Source: Chlorobiota bacterium (GTDB lineage: Bacteria > Bacteroidota > Bacteroidia > Bacteroidales > B39-G9). Taken from it: a stretch of DNA of 41,692 nucleotides. The translations under genes and the position numbers were made by a program. Location: positions 5,962-47,653 of the forward strand of contig JAADFW010000273.1 in assembly GCA_013152655.1 (NCBI GenBank), written 5' to 3'. The notes beneath the pieces were generated by a model. The model had not been told where the DNA came from. It saw nothing but the letters and a program-made list of their open reading frames with translations, and did no database searches. Below, in pieces: positions 8,775 through 15,894 of the stretch (positions are counted from its first letter, which is position 1; every line of letters starts with the position of its first letter).

Positions 8775-8791
8775 CCCGAAACTGTTTCGGG
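8775..8791. repeat. Short GC-rich hairpin inserted in leader copy 3
   Basis: CCCGAAA / TTTCGGG with loop CTG. Compared with copy 1, about 20 bp holding this hairpin lie between the conserved TGTCAG and ATGAAAC blocks, as if inserted. It could be a small repetitive palindrome; other genomic copies would have to be searched for. Confidence 0.6.
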
Positions 8792-8861
8792 ATGAAACCG
8801 TATGAAGAGAATAATCATTATCATGTGTGTGTAATAATTATTCTAATCATGCTTGTTTCAT
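8792..8861 (-). promoter_or_regulatory. Leader inverted repeat, copy 3 (GTGTG loop family)
   Basis: The clearest copy: arms ATGAAACCGTATGA-AGAGAATAAT.. and the reverse complement of ..ATTCTAATCATGCTTGTTTCAT pair over about 29 bases with few mismatches, around the loop TCATGTGTGTG. The conserved GTCAG sits 25 bp from the start of the 121-aa HMA gene. Confidence 0.65.
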
Positions 8862-8926
8862 AATAAATTAAGATTTATGGTTCATAATTGAAAAAAGAAG
8901 TACATAGTAAGCGCTAAAATCAGGGG

Positions 8927-8956
8927 GTAAGAGATGGTAATATTACCATCTCTTAC
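8927..8956. terminator. Perfect 30-bp palindrome after the His/Met-rich lipoprotein gene
   Basis: GTAAGAGATGGTAAT immediately followed by its exact reverse complement, 10 bp beyond the stop of the 185-aa gene. The T tract (TTTT) follows on the plus strand; on the minus strand the stem is followed by CCCCCTG. It is therefore an odd terminator for the minus-strand gene. It could stabilise the 3' end or act as a binding site. Confidence 0.5.
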
Positions 8957-8965
8957 TTTTATGAT

Positions 8966-9523
8966 TTATTGTTTAGTTCCCTGAAAACGTTTATAAATTC
9001 TTGTATTATTAGTCATTTCAATATTCATGGTGTAATCAATTGTATGATTTGCAATATTGAAACCACCGTAATGCATATCTATGCTATCGTGTTCTTCATC
9101 TAAATGATGAGCCCAGTCAATCATTCCATTTTCATCTATCATTTCATCGTTATTCATGCCTCCATTTCCCATGCCATGATGTTCGTCTGAGAGATGATGT
9201 CCATATTCCATATTGAACATACTATCGGTATAACAGAGCATGATACTGTCGCCATTGCTATACATCAACATTGAAAAAGTTGTATCTAATTCTTCACCAT
9301 AACAATGAATTTTAACAGTCTGGCTGTCAATTTTTGTAGCCACTAATGTTGCATTAGTTACAGTTTCAGTGTTTTCTGTAGTTAATGTTCCAGTATAAGT
9401 TCCTGAAATATCCGATGACTTATCATTCTGTCCATCAATATTCTGGTCATCTTTTGTACATGAAATTAGCGTGGTTATTAAAATTGACATACCCCAAAAT
9501 GCTATTTTTCTAAAGTTTCTCAT
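8966..9523 (-). CDS. His/Met/acid-rich lipoprotein, probable metal binder
   Basis: A 185-aa protein with a lipoprotein signal (TTLISC). Residues about 35-90 read like beta strands (SGTYTGTLTTENTETVTNATL), possibly a small calycin-like barrel. The middle is rich in His, Met, Asp and Glu (GHHLSDEHHGMGNGGMNNDE), which suits metal binding. I recognise no named family. It lies 44 bp after the HMA gene at 9568-9972 within the collinear train, and its 3' end is marked by a 30-bp perfect palindrome. Periplasmic metal sequestration is inferred from composition and neighbours only. Confidence 0.6.
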   Translation of the reverse strand: MRNFRKIAFWGMSILITTLISCTKDDQNIDGQNDKSSDISGTYTGTLTTENTETVTNATLVATKIDSQTVKIHCYGEELDTTFSMLMYSNGDSIMLCYTDSMFNMEYGHHLSDEHHGMGNGGMNNDEMIDENGMIDWAHHLDEEHDSIDMHYGGFNIANHTIDYTMNIEMTNNTRIYKRFQGTKQ

Positions 9524-9567
9524 TTTTAATTTATGATATATTCTAAACTATTTATAAAGGCCTTTTC

Positions 9568-9972
9568 TTAGCTTTTTCGTTCATACTTACAGCATCCTGA
9601 TAATGAAGCATAAGCATCATCATCGGCTCTAATTATGTCAGTATCGTGGCCTGCTTTGGCAACTGCCCTGTGAACTTCATTAATGCTAATTTCCTCATCG
9701 TAAGTTATGGTTAACATTTTAGTGTTAACATCCCAGTCAGCACTTTTAATGCCCGATATTTTATTAACTGCAAGTTCAATTCTTGCTTTGCACATGGTAC
9801 ATTTGCCGTAAACTTTAAAAGTTGAATTTAGCTTTCCGGTTTCGGTTTTTGTTTCAGTAGTTTGAATAGTTGCATGACTACCACAACTGCTGCCACACTG
9901 TGCATTTGAGTTTGTAAAACTAAAAAGTGCAATGCTGCTTATTGCGAATAATTTAAAAATTGATTTTTTCAT
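9568..9972 (-). CDS. Secreted HMA-domain metal-binding protein (paralogue 2)
   Basis: A 134-aa protein with a signal peptide (ending in SNAQ) followed by a Cys-rich mature N-terminus (CGSSCGSH). The HMA domain begins FKVYGKCTMCKARIELAV (about residue 52), with its CxxC. The C-terminus is SLSGCCKYERKS, matching the CC-x-aromatic-x-R tail of its two paralogues. The extra CxxxC before the domain is not in the other two and could add a second metal site. It lies 30 bp after the HMBD lipoprotein gene and is likely in the same transcript. Confidence 0.82.
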   Translation of the reverse strand: MKKSIFKLFAISSIALFSFTNSNAQCGSSCGSHATIQTTETKTETGKLNSTFKVYGKCTMCKARIELAVNKISGIKSADWDVNTKMLTITYDEEISINEVHRAVAKAGHDTDIIRADDDAYASLSGCCKYERKS

Positions 9973-10002
9973 TTGTTTAAAGATTTATGGTTTAAAATTG
10001 AT

Positions 10003-10380
10003 TTATTCGTGATTATGCTCATGTTCGGTATGCTCTTTATCTTTCATTTCAACTAATTTCATACCGCATTTCGGACAATCGCCTGGCTTGTCCATCATAA
10101 CTTCAGGATGCATTGTGCACGTGTACATTTTTGCATCCATATGTTCCATTTTGTCATGGTTCATTTCTGTTTTCTCAACCAGCTTCATACCACACTTAGG
10201 GCAATCTCCGGGTTTATCCATCATAACTTCGGGATGCATTGTGCAAGTGTACATTTTAGCTTCCATCTGATGATCTTCCTGTACAGATTTTGTTTTGTCA
10301 GAACCTGAATTGTTGCATGATGCAAGCGTTACTAATCCTATCAGGACTGTTCCCAGAATTTTAATTTTCATTTTTTTCAT
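10003..10380 (-). CDS. Lipoprotein with two tandem heavy-metal-binding (HMBD) modules
   Basis: A 125-aa protein: lipoprotein signal (VTLASCNN), then two almost identical 27-residue modules MYTCTMHPEV...CPKCGMKLVE, repeated with a 42-residue period, and a His/Glu-rich end (HTEHEHNHE). The module is the heavy-metal-binding domain that also occurs here in the CusB-like adaptor and the P-type ATPase at 12191. Cys, Met and His residues suit Cu+/Ag+ binding in the periplasm. The DNA of the two modules is also clearly similar, which points to an internal duplication. No enzymatic part is present. Confidence 0.8.
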   Translation of the reverse strand: MKKMKIKILGTVLIGLVTLASCNNSGSDKTKSVQEDHQMEAKMYTCTMHPEVMMDKPGDCPKCGMKLVEKTEMNHDKMEHMDAKMYTCTMHPEVMMDKPGDCPKCGMKLVEMKDKEHTEHEHNHE

Positions 10381-10514
10381 ATTTAAAAGTTATTAGTTTC
10401 AAAACGCAAATGAACCCCACTAATATTCATCCTTGTTTTGTGATTTAAATTTATTTATTAAGTGGGTTTTTGGGTATTGAGTATTTTTTTATTCTTTATA
10501 TTTACTTCTATTAA

Positions 10515-11063
10515 TTAATATTTATCACCACGATGTTGTAAAACGGCTTGCAATATTTCTATATGTAAACCTTCTTTCATTGGTGCTATTGCTTCAAAAC
10601 AATTTAACTTGTCATCTTTTAAGTTAAAGCTTATGTTAAGCATACAGGCATATTCGCCATTAGAATAGAGATGTTCTAAAACGCCATTTCCCTTAATAAA
10701 AACTCTATTATTGTTACACTCTAAAAAACCTTCAATATTAAATTCCTGTGAAGGATGACTTTCGGTATTTATGTAATCTAAACCCAGGGATCCTTTAAAA
10801 TGAATTTCGTTATTTACTTTTTTAATCAAGTTAGAATCAATTGAATCTATCCCGGTTTTAAGTGTTGAGGGGTCAATAATAATGGTAATGTCTGCTGTTT
10901 CATAATCTAATAAAACTTGCAGGTTGTGACTTTGAAACTTAACATTCTGCTCGTTAACTTTAGTTTGCATAATCAGATGCCCGTTCTTTGTTGAATAGAA
11001 ATCTTGTGCTTTAACTGTGTTAGTAACAAGAAATATTACAAATAGAAATAAGTAGTTTTTCAT
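10515..11063 (-). CDS. Secreted YceI-like protein
   Basis: A 182-aa protein with a signal peptide (NTVKAQ). The pattern of beta strands, with a DPSTLKTGIDSIDSNL segment and a later FNIEGFLECNNNRVFIKGNGVLEH, resembles the YceI lipocalin-like fold that binds isoprenoids or lipids. The usual YceI N-terminal motif is degenerate, so the assignment is tentative. It lies in the island between the HMBD lipoprotein and the DUF2231 membrane protein genes, and YceI-like genes are often seen near cytochrome and copper loci. No metal motif is obvious. Confidence 0.5.
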   Translation of the reverse strand: MKNYLFLFVIFLVTNTVKAQDFYSTKNGHLIMQTKVNEQNVKFQSHNLQVLLDYETADITIIIDPSTLKTGIDSIDSNLIKKVNNEIHFKGSLGLDYINTESHPSQEFNIEGFLECNNNRVFIKGNGVLEHLYSNGEYACMLNISFNLKDDKLNCFEAIAPMKEGLHIEILQAVLQHRGDKY

Positions 11064-11108
11064 TTAAAAAAAGTTTATATTCAATAATTGACTATCAGTT
11101 TATTATCC

Positions 11109-11732
11109 TTAGTGTGAATGCTCCGTATGGCTATGTTCATCTTCTTCATGGGTTGATTGCTCAGTGCTGTCGCTACTGTTATGATCTTCCATGGTTGTAT
11201 GTTCATGTACTTCGCCATTTGTATGTTCATGCTGTTCTGTTGTAGCATGTTCGTGCTCTTCGCCCGGAGCATGTTCATGTGGCTGATTGGAAATCATTTT
11301 TTCCATTGGAATAATTCCGGCACCTTCTTCGTAAACCATTTTTCCACCCAAATGTGCAGTATAACCTACAATACTTGCTACTATTAACAGGCCGGCAGCA
11401 AATAAATATACTTCGTTAATTTTCATCTTTTTTATCCTAAAGCCTAACCATATTAACAATAAGGTAGTGATGGATAAAACTATGATTCCTAATAACTGAT
11501 GAGTTTCCATAATTGTATGTATGGCATTGTTATGCACTAAATTATTTTCTGCAATAAGCCCGGTAATAACAGCAACAATGGCACTTAATGCACCTAAGGC
11601 TAAATTCCAGAAAGTTAGTTGGATGAATAATTCACGTTTCTTTTTTAGAAAGATAGCTAAAACAATAAACAGCAATGCAGCAATAATAAGAGCTACCGGA
11701 AAATGTACTAATTTTGGATGAAGTGGTGTCAT
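11109..11732 (-). CDS. DUF2231-type membrane protein with His-rich tail
   Basis: A 207-aa protein. It begins MTPLHPKLVHFPVAL, the conserved start of DUF2231 membrane proteins, and has four hydrophobic segments (about residues 10-28, 40-60, 80-97, 106-125). After residue about 145 the chain becomes soluble and very rich in His/Glu (HEHAPGEEHEHATTEQHEH), probably a metal-binding tail. The family has been linked to membrane redox or haem-like proteins, but its function is not established. It sits between DUF302 and YceI-like genes in the metal train. The antisense and shifted ORFs here come from the His-codon repeats. Confidence 0.75.
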   Translation of the reverse strand: MTPLHPKLVHFPVALIIAALLFIVLAIFLKKKRELFIQLTFWNLALGALSAIVAVITGLIAENNLVHNNAIHTIMETHQLLGIIVLSITTLLLIWLGFRIKKMKINEVYLFAAGLLIVASIVGYTAHLGGKMVYEEGAGIIPMEKMISNQPHEHAPGEEHEHATTEQHEHTNGEVHEHTTMEDHNSSDSTEQSTHEEDEHSHTEHSH

Positions 11733-11775
11733 AATAATGTATTTTTTAAGTTTTAAAATATATTTAATAGAATTA

Positions 11776-12168
11776 TCAGCTGATTTGTTGTAATACTGTA
11801 AGAAGTTTTTCTTTAATAAGTTTTGCTACAGCTGTAAGATTTTCATTTTCAACTGCTTGCATGGAAGCAGTGGGGTCAATTACAGCAACATCAATAGTGC
11901 TGTCTTTGGTTTCTTTAACAACAACATTACAAGGAAGCATCAAGCCGATAAACTCTTCTGATTGTAAAGCTTTGTAAGCAAAGGGCGGATTACATGCCCC
12001 AAGTATTTGATATTTTGCAAAGTCAACATTAATTTTCTTCTTCAAGGTTGCTTTTACATCAATTTGTGTTAATACTCCAAAGCCTTCTTTTTTAAGCGCT
12101 TCGGTAACCAGTTGAATAGCTTCGTCAAAACCTATTCCTTTCAAGTTTGTTTTAAAATAGTAATTCAT
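11776..12168 (-). CDS. DUF302-domain protein
   Basis: About 130 aa. The ORF track opens inside the upstream ATPase gene, but the ATG at 12168 (MNYYFKTNLKG) is preferred because it removes the overlap and matches the family start. The domain shows the typical segments GFGVLTQIDV, YQILGACNPPFAYKAL and IGLMLPCNVVV. DUF302 proteins are small soluble proteins, often beside copper or redox genes, and have no agreed function. It lies 22 bp after the P-type ATPase stop, so it is in the same operon. Confidence 0.85.
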   Translation of the reverse strand: MNYYFKTNLKGIGFDEAIQLVTEALKKEGFGVLTQIDVKATLKKKINVDFAKYQILGACNPPFAYKALQSEEFIGLMLPCNVVVKETKDSTIDVAVIDPTASMQAVENENLTAVAKLIKEKLLTVLQQIS

Positions 12169-12190
12169 ATTTTTTGTATTAATTATATAA

Positions 12191-14500
12191 TTATTGTTTT
12201 CGTAATCGTAAAGCATTTGCAATTACCGAAACAGAGCTAAAGCTCATAGCTAAGGCTGCTAACATAGGGCTTAATAAGATTCCGAAAAACGGAAATAAAA
12301 GTCCTGCTGCAATAGGAACACCTAAAATGTTATAAACAAAAGCAAAAAACAGGTTTTGTTTAATATTGCGCATAACTTTTGTACTTATATCCCTGGCTCT
12401 CATAATTCCGTTAAGGTCTCCTTTTACCAAAGTAATTTCGGCACTTTGCATGGCAACATCTGTTCCGGTACCCATGGCAATGCCAATATTTGCCTGTGCC
12501 AATCCGGGAGCATCATTTATGCCGTCACCAGCCATTGCAACAATACTGCCTTTTTCCTGGTACTCTTTTACAGTTTTATATTTATCTTCAGGAAGGCAAT
12601 CGGCTTTAAAACCATCTAATTGTAATTCGTCTGCAACGGTTTTTGCCGTTCTGGCATTATCACCGGTAAGCATAATTACTTTTACACCCGATTTTTTCAG
12701 TTTTTTAACTGCAAGGGCTGTGCTTTCTTTAATAGGGTCAGCTATACTCACTACACCTTCAACCTTATTATCAACAGACAAATACATTACAGTTTGCCCG
12801 GTTTCCTGTAATCCTTCAACAAAAGATTTTACCGATTCGGGAATTTTAATATTAAATTCATCCATCAATTTTTGGTTGCCAATACCAACACGTTGATTAT
12901 CTATTAATCCTTTAACTCCTTTTCCTGTTACCGATTCAAAATCAGTAATGCTTCTCAGTTTTAGATTTTTCTTTTTTGCACCTTTTACAATAGCCATTGC
13001 AATAGGGTGTTCGCTATTAGAATCTAAGGCGGCAGCAATGCTGAGAATCTCATCTTCAGTATGTGTGCCAAACGATTTTATTGTTTTAAGCGATGGCTTG
13101 CCTTCTGTTAATGTTCCGGTTTTATCAACAATTAAAGTATCTACTTTATTCATTTCTTCCAAAGCACGTGCATCTTTAACCAAAACACCCGATTGAGCAC
13201 CTCTTCCCGTTCCAACCATTACAGACATAGGGGTTGCCAGGCCAAGTGCACACGGACAGGCAACAATTAATACTGCAACTGCATTTACAAAAGCGTAAAC
13301 ATACCGTGGTTCAGGCCCGTAAGCTGCCCATAAAATAAAGGTTAGGATAGAAACAAAAACAACAATAGGAACAAAATATTTTGAAACCGTATCGGCTAAT
13401 TTTTGGATTGGTGCCCGTGACCTTGAAGCCTGGTTAACCATTTCAATAATTTGCGACAACAAAGTATCTGAACCCACTTTTGTAGCTTCCATATCAAACG
13501 TTCCTGTACCATTTATTGTACCACCGGTAACCAAATCGCCTTCCGCTTTATCAACCGGTACAGGTTCGCCGGTAATCATGCTTTCGTCAACATGGCTGTT
13601 TCCATTAACGAGTTTCCCGTCAACGGGAATTTTTCCGCCTGGTTTAACCCTTAGTATATCACCTGTTTTAACCTCTTCTAATGGAATTTCCATTTCTTCG
13701 CCATTTCTAATAACAAGGGCTACAGGAGGTGTGAGGTTTAGCAGGGCTTTAATAGCAGAATTAGTACGGCTGTGTGCTCTTAATTCAAGTACCTGCCCCA
13801 AAAGTACTAACGAAAAAATAACAGTTGCTGCTTCGAAATATACATGAACATTACCTTCTAAATCTTTAAATTGTGCAGGGAATATATTTGGGAAAAGCAA
13901 TGCAAAAATACTGAATAAAAATGCTGCTCCTACACCAAGCGATATTAGTGTCCACATGTTTGGCGATAATCTTCGTACAGAGTTTACACCCCGCTTAAAA
14001 AATTCTCCACCTGCATAAAAAATAACAGGTATTGAAAGAACCAATTGAACCCAGTTCCAATTTCTCATATTCATTATATTTTTTAGAGGATTCCCCGGAA
14101 AAATATCTGCCATGGCAATAAAGAGAACAGGCAAAGTGAAAATTACTGCTATAATAAATCTCTTCAACATTTTTTTATAAGCAATAATCTCTTCATCCTC
14201 TTTGGGTTTTAACGGAATTAATGTCATTCCGCATTTAGGGCATTCACCCGGTTCATTTTTAATGACCTCGGGGTGCATTGCGCATGTATATTGCGATTTT
14301 TCACCAACTGGCTTTTCTTCAGAAACAGTATGATTATGTTCTGCATGATGGTGGTGAGAATGATCCATCATATTCATTTCGGATTTTTGAGTATTTAATT
14401 TTACTAAATCCATGTTGCAAACCGGACACTTCCCCGGTTTATCATAAGTTTTGTCACCCTCACATTTCATCTGACATTGATAGGTTTCATTTGTTTCCAT
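12191..14500 (-). CDS. Cu+/Ag+ exporting P1B-type ATPase with HMBD-type N-terminus
   Basis: A 769-aa inner-membrane pump. Instead of HMA domains the N-terminus has two heavy-metal-binding modules (YQCQMKCEG...CPVCNMDL and YTCAMHPEV...CPKCGMTL) joined by a His-rich linker ([11 protein letters not shown]). Eight membrane segments follow. The ion site shows CPC ([12 protein letters not shown], about residue 415), the YN pair in TM7 (AFVYNILG) and the MSFSS segment in TM8, all as in Cu+ pumps. The phosphorylation site is DKTGTLTEG (about 458), the TGE loop is MITGEPVPV, and the hinge is [11 protein letters not shown]. It is one of two copper ATPases in the island. Confidence 0.93.
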   Translation of the reverse strand: METNETYQCQMKCEGDKTYDKPGKCPVCNMDLVKLNTQKSEMNMMDHSHHHHAEHNHTVSEEKPVGEKSQYTCAMHPEVIKNEPGECPKCGMTLIPLKPKEDEEIIAYKKMLKRFIIAVIFTLPVLFIAMADIFPGNPLKNIMNMRNWNWVQLVLSIPVIFYAGGEFFKRGVNSVRRLSPNMWTLISLGVGAAFLFSIFALLFPNIFPAQFKDLEGNVHVYFEAATVIFSLVLLGQVLELRAHSRTNSAIKALLNLTPPVALVIRNGEEMEIPLEEVKTGDILRVKPGGKIPVDGKLVNGNSHVDESMITGEPVPVDKAEGDLVTGGTINGTGTFDMEATKVGSDTLLSQIIEMVNQASRSRAPIQKLADTVSKYFVPIVVFVSILTFILWAAYGPEPRYVYAFVNAVAVLIVACPCALGLATPMSVMVGTGRGAQSGVLVKDARALEEMNKVDTLIVDKTGTLTEGKPSLKTIKSFGTHTEDEILSIAAALDSNSEHPIAMAIVKGAKKKNLKLRSITDFESVTGKGVKGLIDNQRVGIGNQKLMDEFNIKIPESVKSFVEGLQETGQTVMYLSVDNKVEGVVSIADPIKESTALAVKKLKKSGVKVIMLTGDNARTAKTVADELQLDGFKADCLPEDKYKTVKEYQEKGSIVAMAGDGINDAPGLAQANIGIAMGTGTDVAMQSAEITLVKGDLNGIMRARDISTKVMRNIKQNLFFAFVYNILGVPIAAGLLFPFFGILLSPMLAALAMSFSSVSVIANALRLRKQ

Positions 14501-14584
14501 GATTTTATATATTTATGATTAATAATTTTTTAATTTATAATATTATTACTGATATAAATAACCAGTTTTCATTTCAATAAGCGC

Positions 14585-15640
14585 TTATTTTTTTTTATCC
14601 AGTAAATATTTCTTAGCACTTAACACAGCTTTTGCTCCTTCTCCGGAAGCAATAATTATGCGCTTTCCAAAAGCATTAGTAACATCGCCACAAGCAAATA
14701 TGCCCGGCTTATTTGTTGAACAATCGGGGTTTATGATTATTTCGCCTGCCCGGTTTAGGTTTACTAAATCTTTGCAATATTCGGTATTGGGCAAAAAGCC
14801 AACTTGTATAAAAACTCCTTTACATGGTAATTTTGTTGTAGCCATTGTATCTTCCGATTGAATTATCACACCTTCAACACTGTCTTCTCCATATATTTCG
14901 GTTATATTGTAGCCTTCGTAAATTTTTATGTTATTATACTTTTTAATTTTGTCAATATTCTTTTGATCGGCTATCATCTTACCTTTGGTTATTAATGAAA
15001 CATTACAGCCGGTTTTACTTAAGTCTTCTGCTGTTTGTGCTCCTGAGTTTCCTCCTCCAATTACCACTACATCCAATCCTTTAAACAAGCTAATATCCTG
15101 CACAGAACTATAAGAAACTCCTTTCCGAACCAATCTGTCTTCACCTGGAATTCCCATTTTCCTTTTCTTCATGCCTGTTGCAATGATTAAAGTTTGAGAT
15201 TCATATTTTTCCCGGTCTTTGGTAATAATTTCAAATTTATCACCTATCTGATTAATTTTTATCACTTCACCCATTTTGTGTTCTAAATAGTGTTCCTCAA
15301 GGAACTGGTCTCTGAATTTCTCAGCTAATTCTTTACCTGTAATAAATTCAAACCCCATATAGTTTTTCACTTTTGAACTGTCAATAGCCTGGCCGCCAAT
15401 GTCATTAGTAATTAAGAATGTATTTAACTTTGAAATAGAGGCATAAACCGCAGCCGTAAGCCCTGCCGGCCCGCCACCAATAATAATCAAATCGTAGGTG
15501 CTTTTTTTAGAATATTCAAGAGGTGAATCTTTGAACTTGTTCAAGCATCCGTTTGAACAGAAATAATATTTTTTGCTTTCAATTTCAATGGAATAATGTT
15601 CATGTTCTACATTCATTCCGCAAACGGGATCTTTATACAT
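14585..15640 (-). CDS. YHS domain fused to thioredoxin-reductase-like flavoprotein lacking the CxxC
   Basis: A 351-aa fusion. Residues 1-45 are a YHS metal-binding domain (YKDPVCGMNV, YYFCSNGCLNKF). From about 49 there is a TrxR-like fold: FAD motif LIIIGGGPAGLTAA, ATGMKKRKMGIPG, NAD(P) motif VVVIGGGNSGAQTAED, and C-terminal FAD motif GIFACGDV. Where TrxB has its redox CATC, this protein reads GVSYSSVQD (174-182), so both active-site cysteines are missing. It should therefore not reduce thioredoxin; a ferredoxin-NADP reductase-like or metal-reducing role is possible. It lies 18 bp after the SHOCT gene. It has no signal peptide, so it is cytoplasmic. Confidence 0.85.
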   Translation of the reverse strand: MYKDPVCGMNVEHEHYSIEIESKKYYFCSNGCLNKFKDSPLEYSKKSTYDLIIIGGGPAGLTAAVYASISKLNTFLITNDIGGQAIDSSKVKNYMGFEFITGKELAEKFRDQFLEEHYLEHKMGEVIKINQIGDKFEIITKDREKYESQTLIIATGMKKRKMGIPGEDRLVRKGVSYSSVQDISLFKGLDVVVIGGGNSGAQTAEDLSKTGCNVSLITKGKMIADQKNIDKIKKYNNIKIYEGYNITEIYGEDSVEGVIIQSEDTMATTKLPCKGVFIQVGFLPNTEYCKDLVNLNRAGEIIINPDCSTNKPGIFACGDVTNAFGKRIIIASGEGAKAVLSAKKYLLDKKK

Positions 15641-15658
15641 TTTTATTTTCTTTTTAGA

Positions 15659-15871
15659 TTAAACAATATCTTCTGCTTTTTCCTGGTATTCTTTTTTACT
15701 GATTTCACCTTTGGCATATCTTTCTTTCAGAATATCAAGGGCTGATTTGCTTTCAGATTGATTATTTTGATTTATATTTTTTGAAATGAACCATATAAAT
15801 GCAATAAGTACAATCAGGCCGATAATCCATCCAAATCCCATGCCCCATCCGTGATTAAATCCGTTCATCAT
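15659..15871 (-). CDS. Small SHOCT-domain membrane protein
   Basis: A 70-aa protein. The N-terminus is Met/His/Trp/Gly-rich (MMNGFNHGWGMGFGW), followed by one membrane helix (IIGLIVLIAFIWFI), and the C-terminal 27 residues are a SHOCT motif (ALDILKERYAKGEISKKEYQEK). Such short proteins are frequent next to copper resistance genes and are thought to help in oligomerisation or complex assembly, without a proven role. It lies between the NDH-2 and YHS-TrxR-like genes with short gaps, so it is in the same transcript. Confidence 0.85.
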   Translation of the reverse strand: MMNGFNHGWGMGFGWIIGLIVLIAFIWFISKNINQNNQSESKSALDILKERYAKGEISKKEYQEKAEDIV

Positions 15872-15894
15872 AATTTGTTATTTTTTTAAGTTTA

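Noticed and set aside
10088-10308. Two plus-strand ORFs over the HMBD lipoprotein
   Set aside because: Shadows that repeat because the coding strand contains a tandem duplication.
10413-10468. Inverted repeat AACCCCACT / AGTGGGTT between the YceI-like and HMBD genes
   Set aside because: Short arms with a bulge and a 40-bp loop, no clear T tract on the coding strand; not convincing as terminator or operator.
11081-11278. 65-aa minus-strand ORF next to the DUF2231 gene
   Set aside because: Out-of-frame reading of the His-codon-rich tail of the DUF2231 gene.
12366-12896. 176-aa plus-strand ORF
   Set aside because: Antisense shadow of the P-type ATPase reading frame, with no family features.
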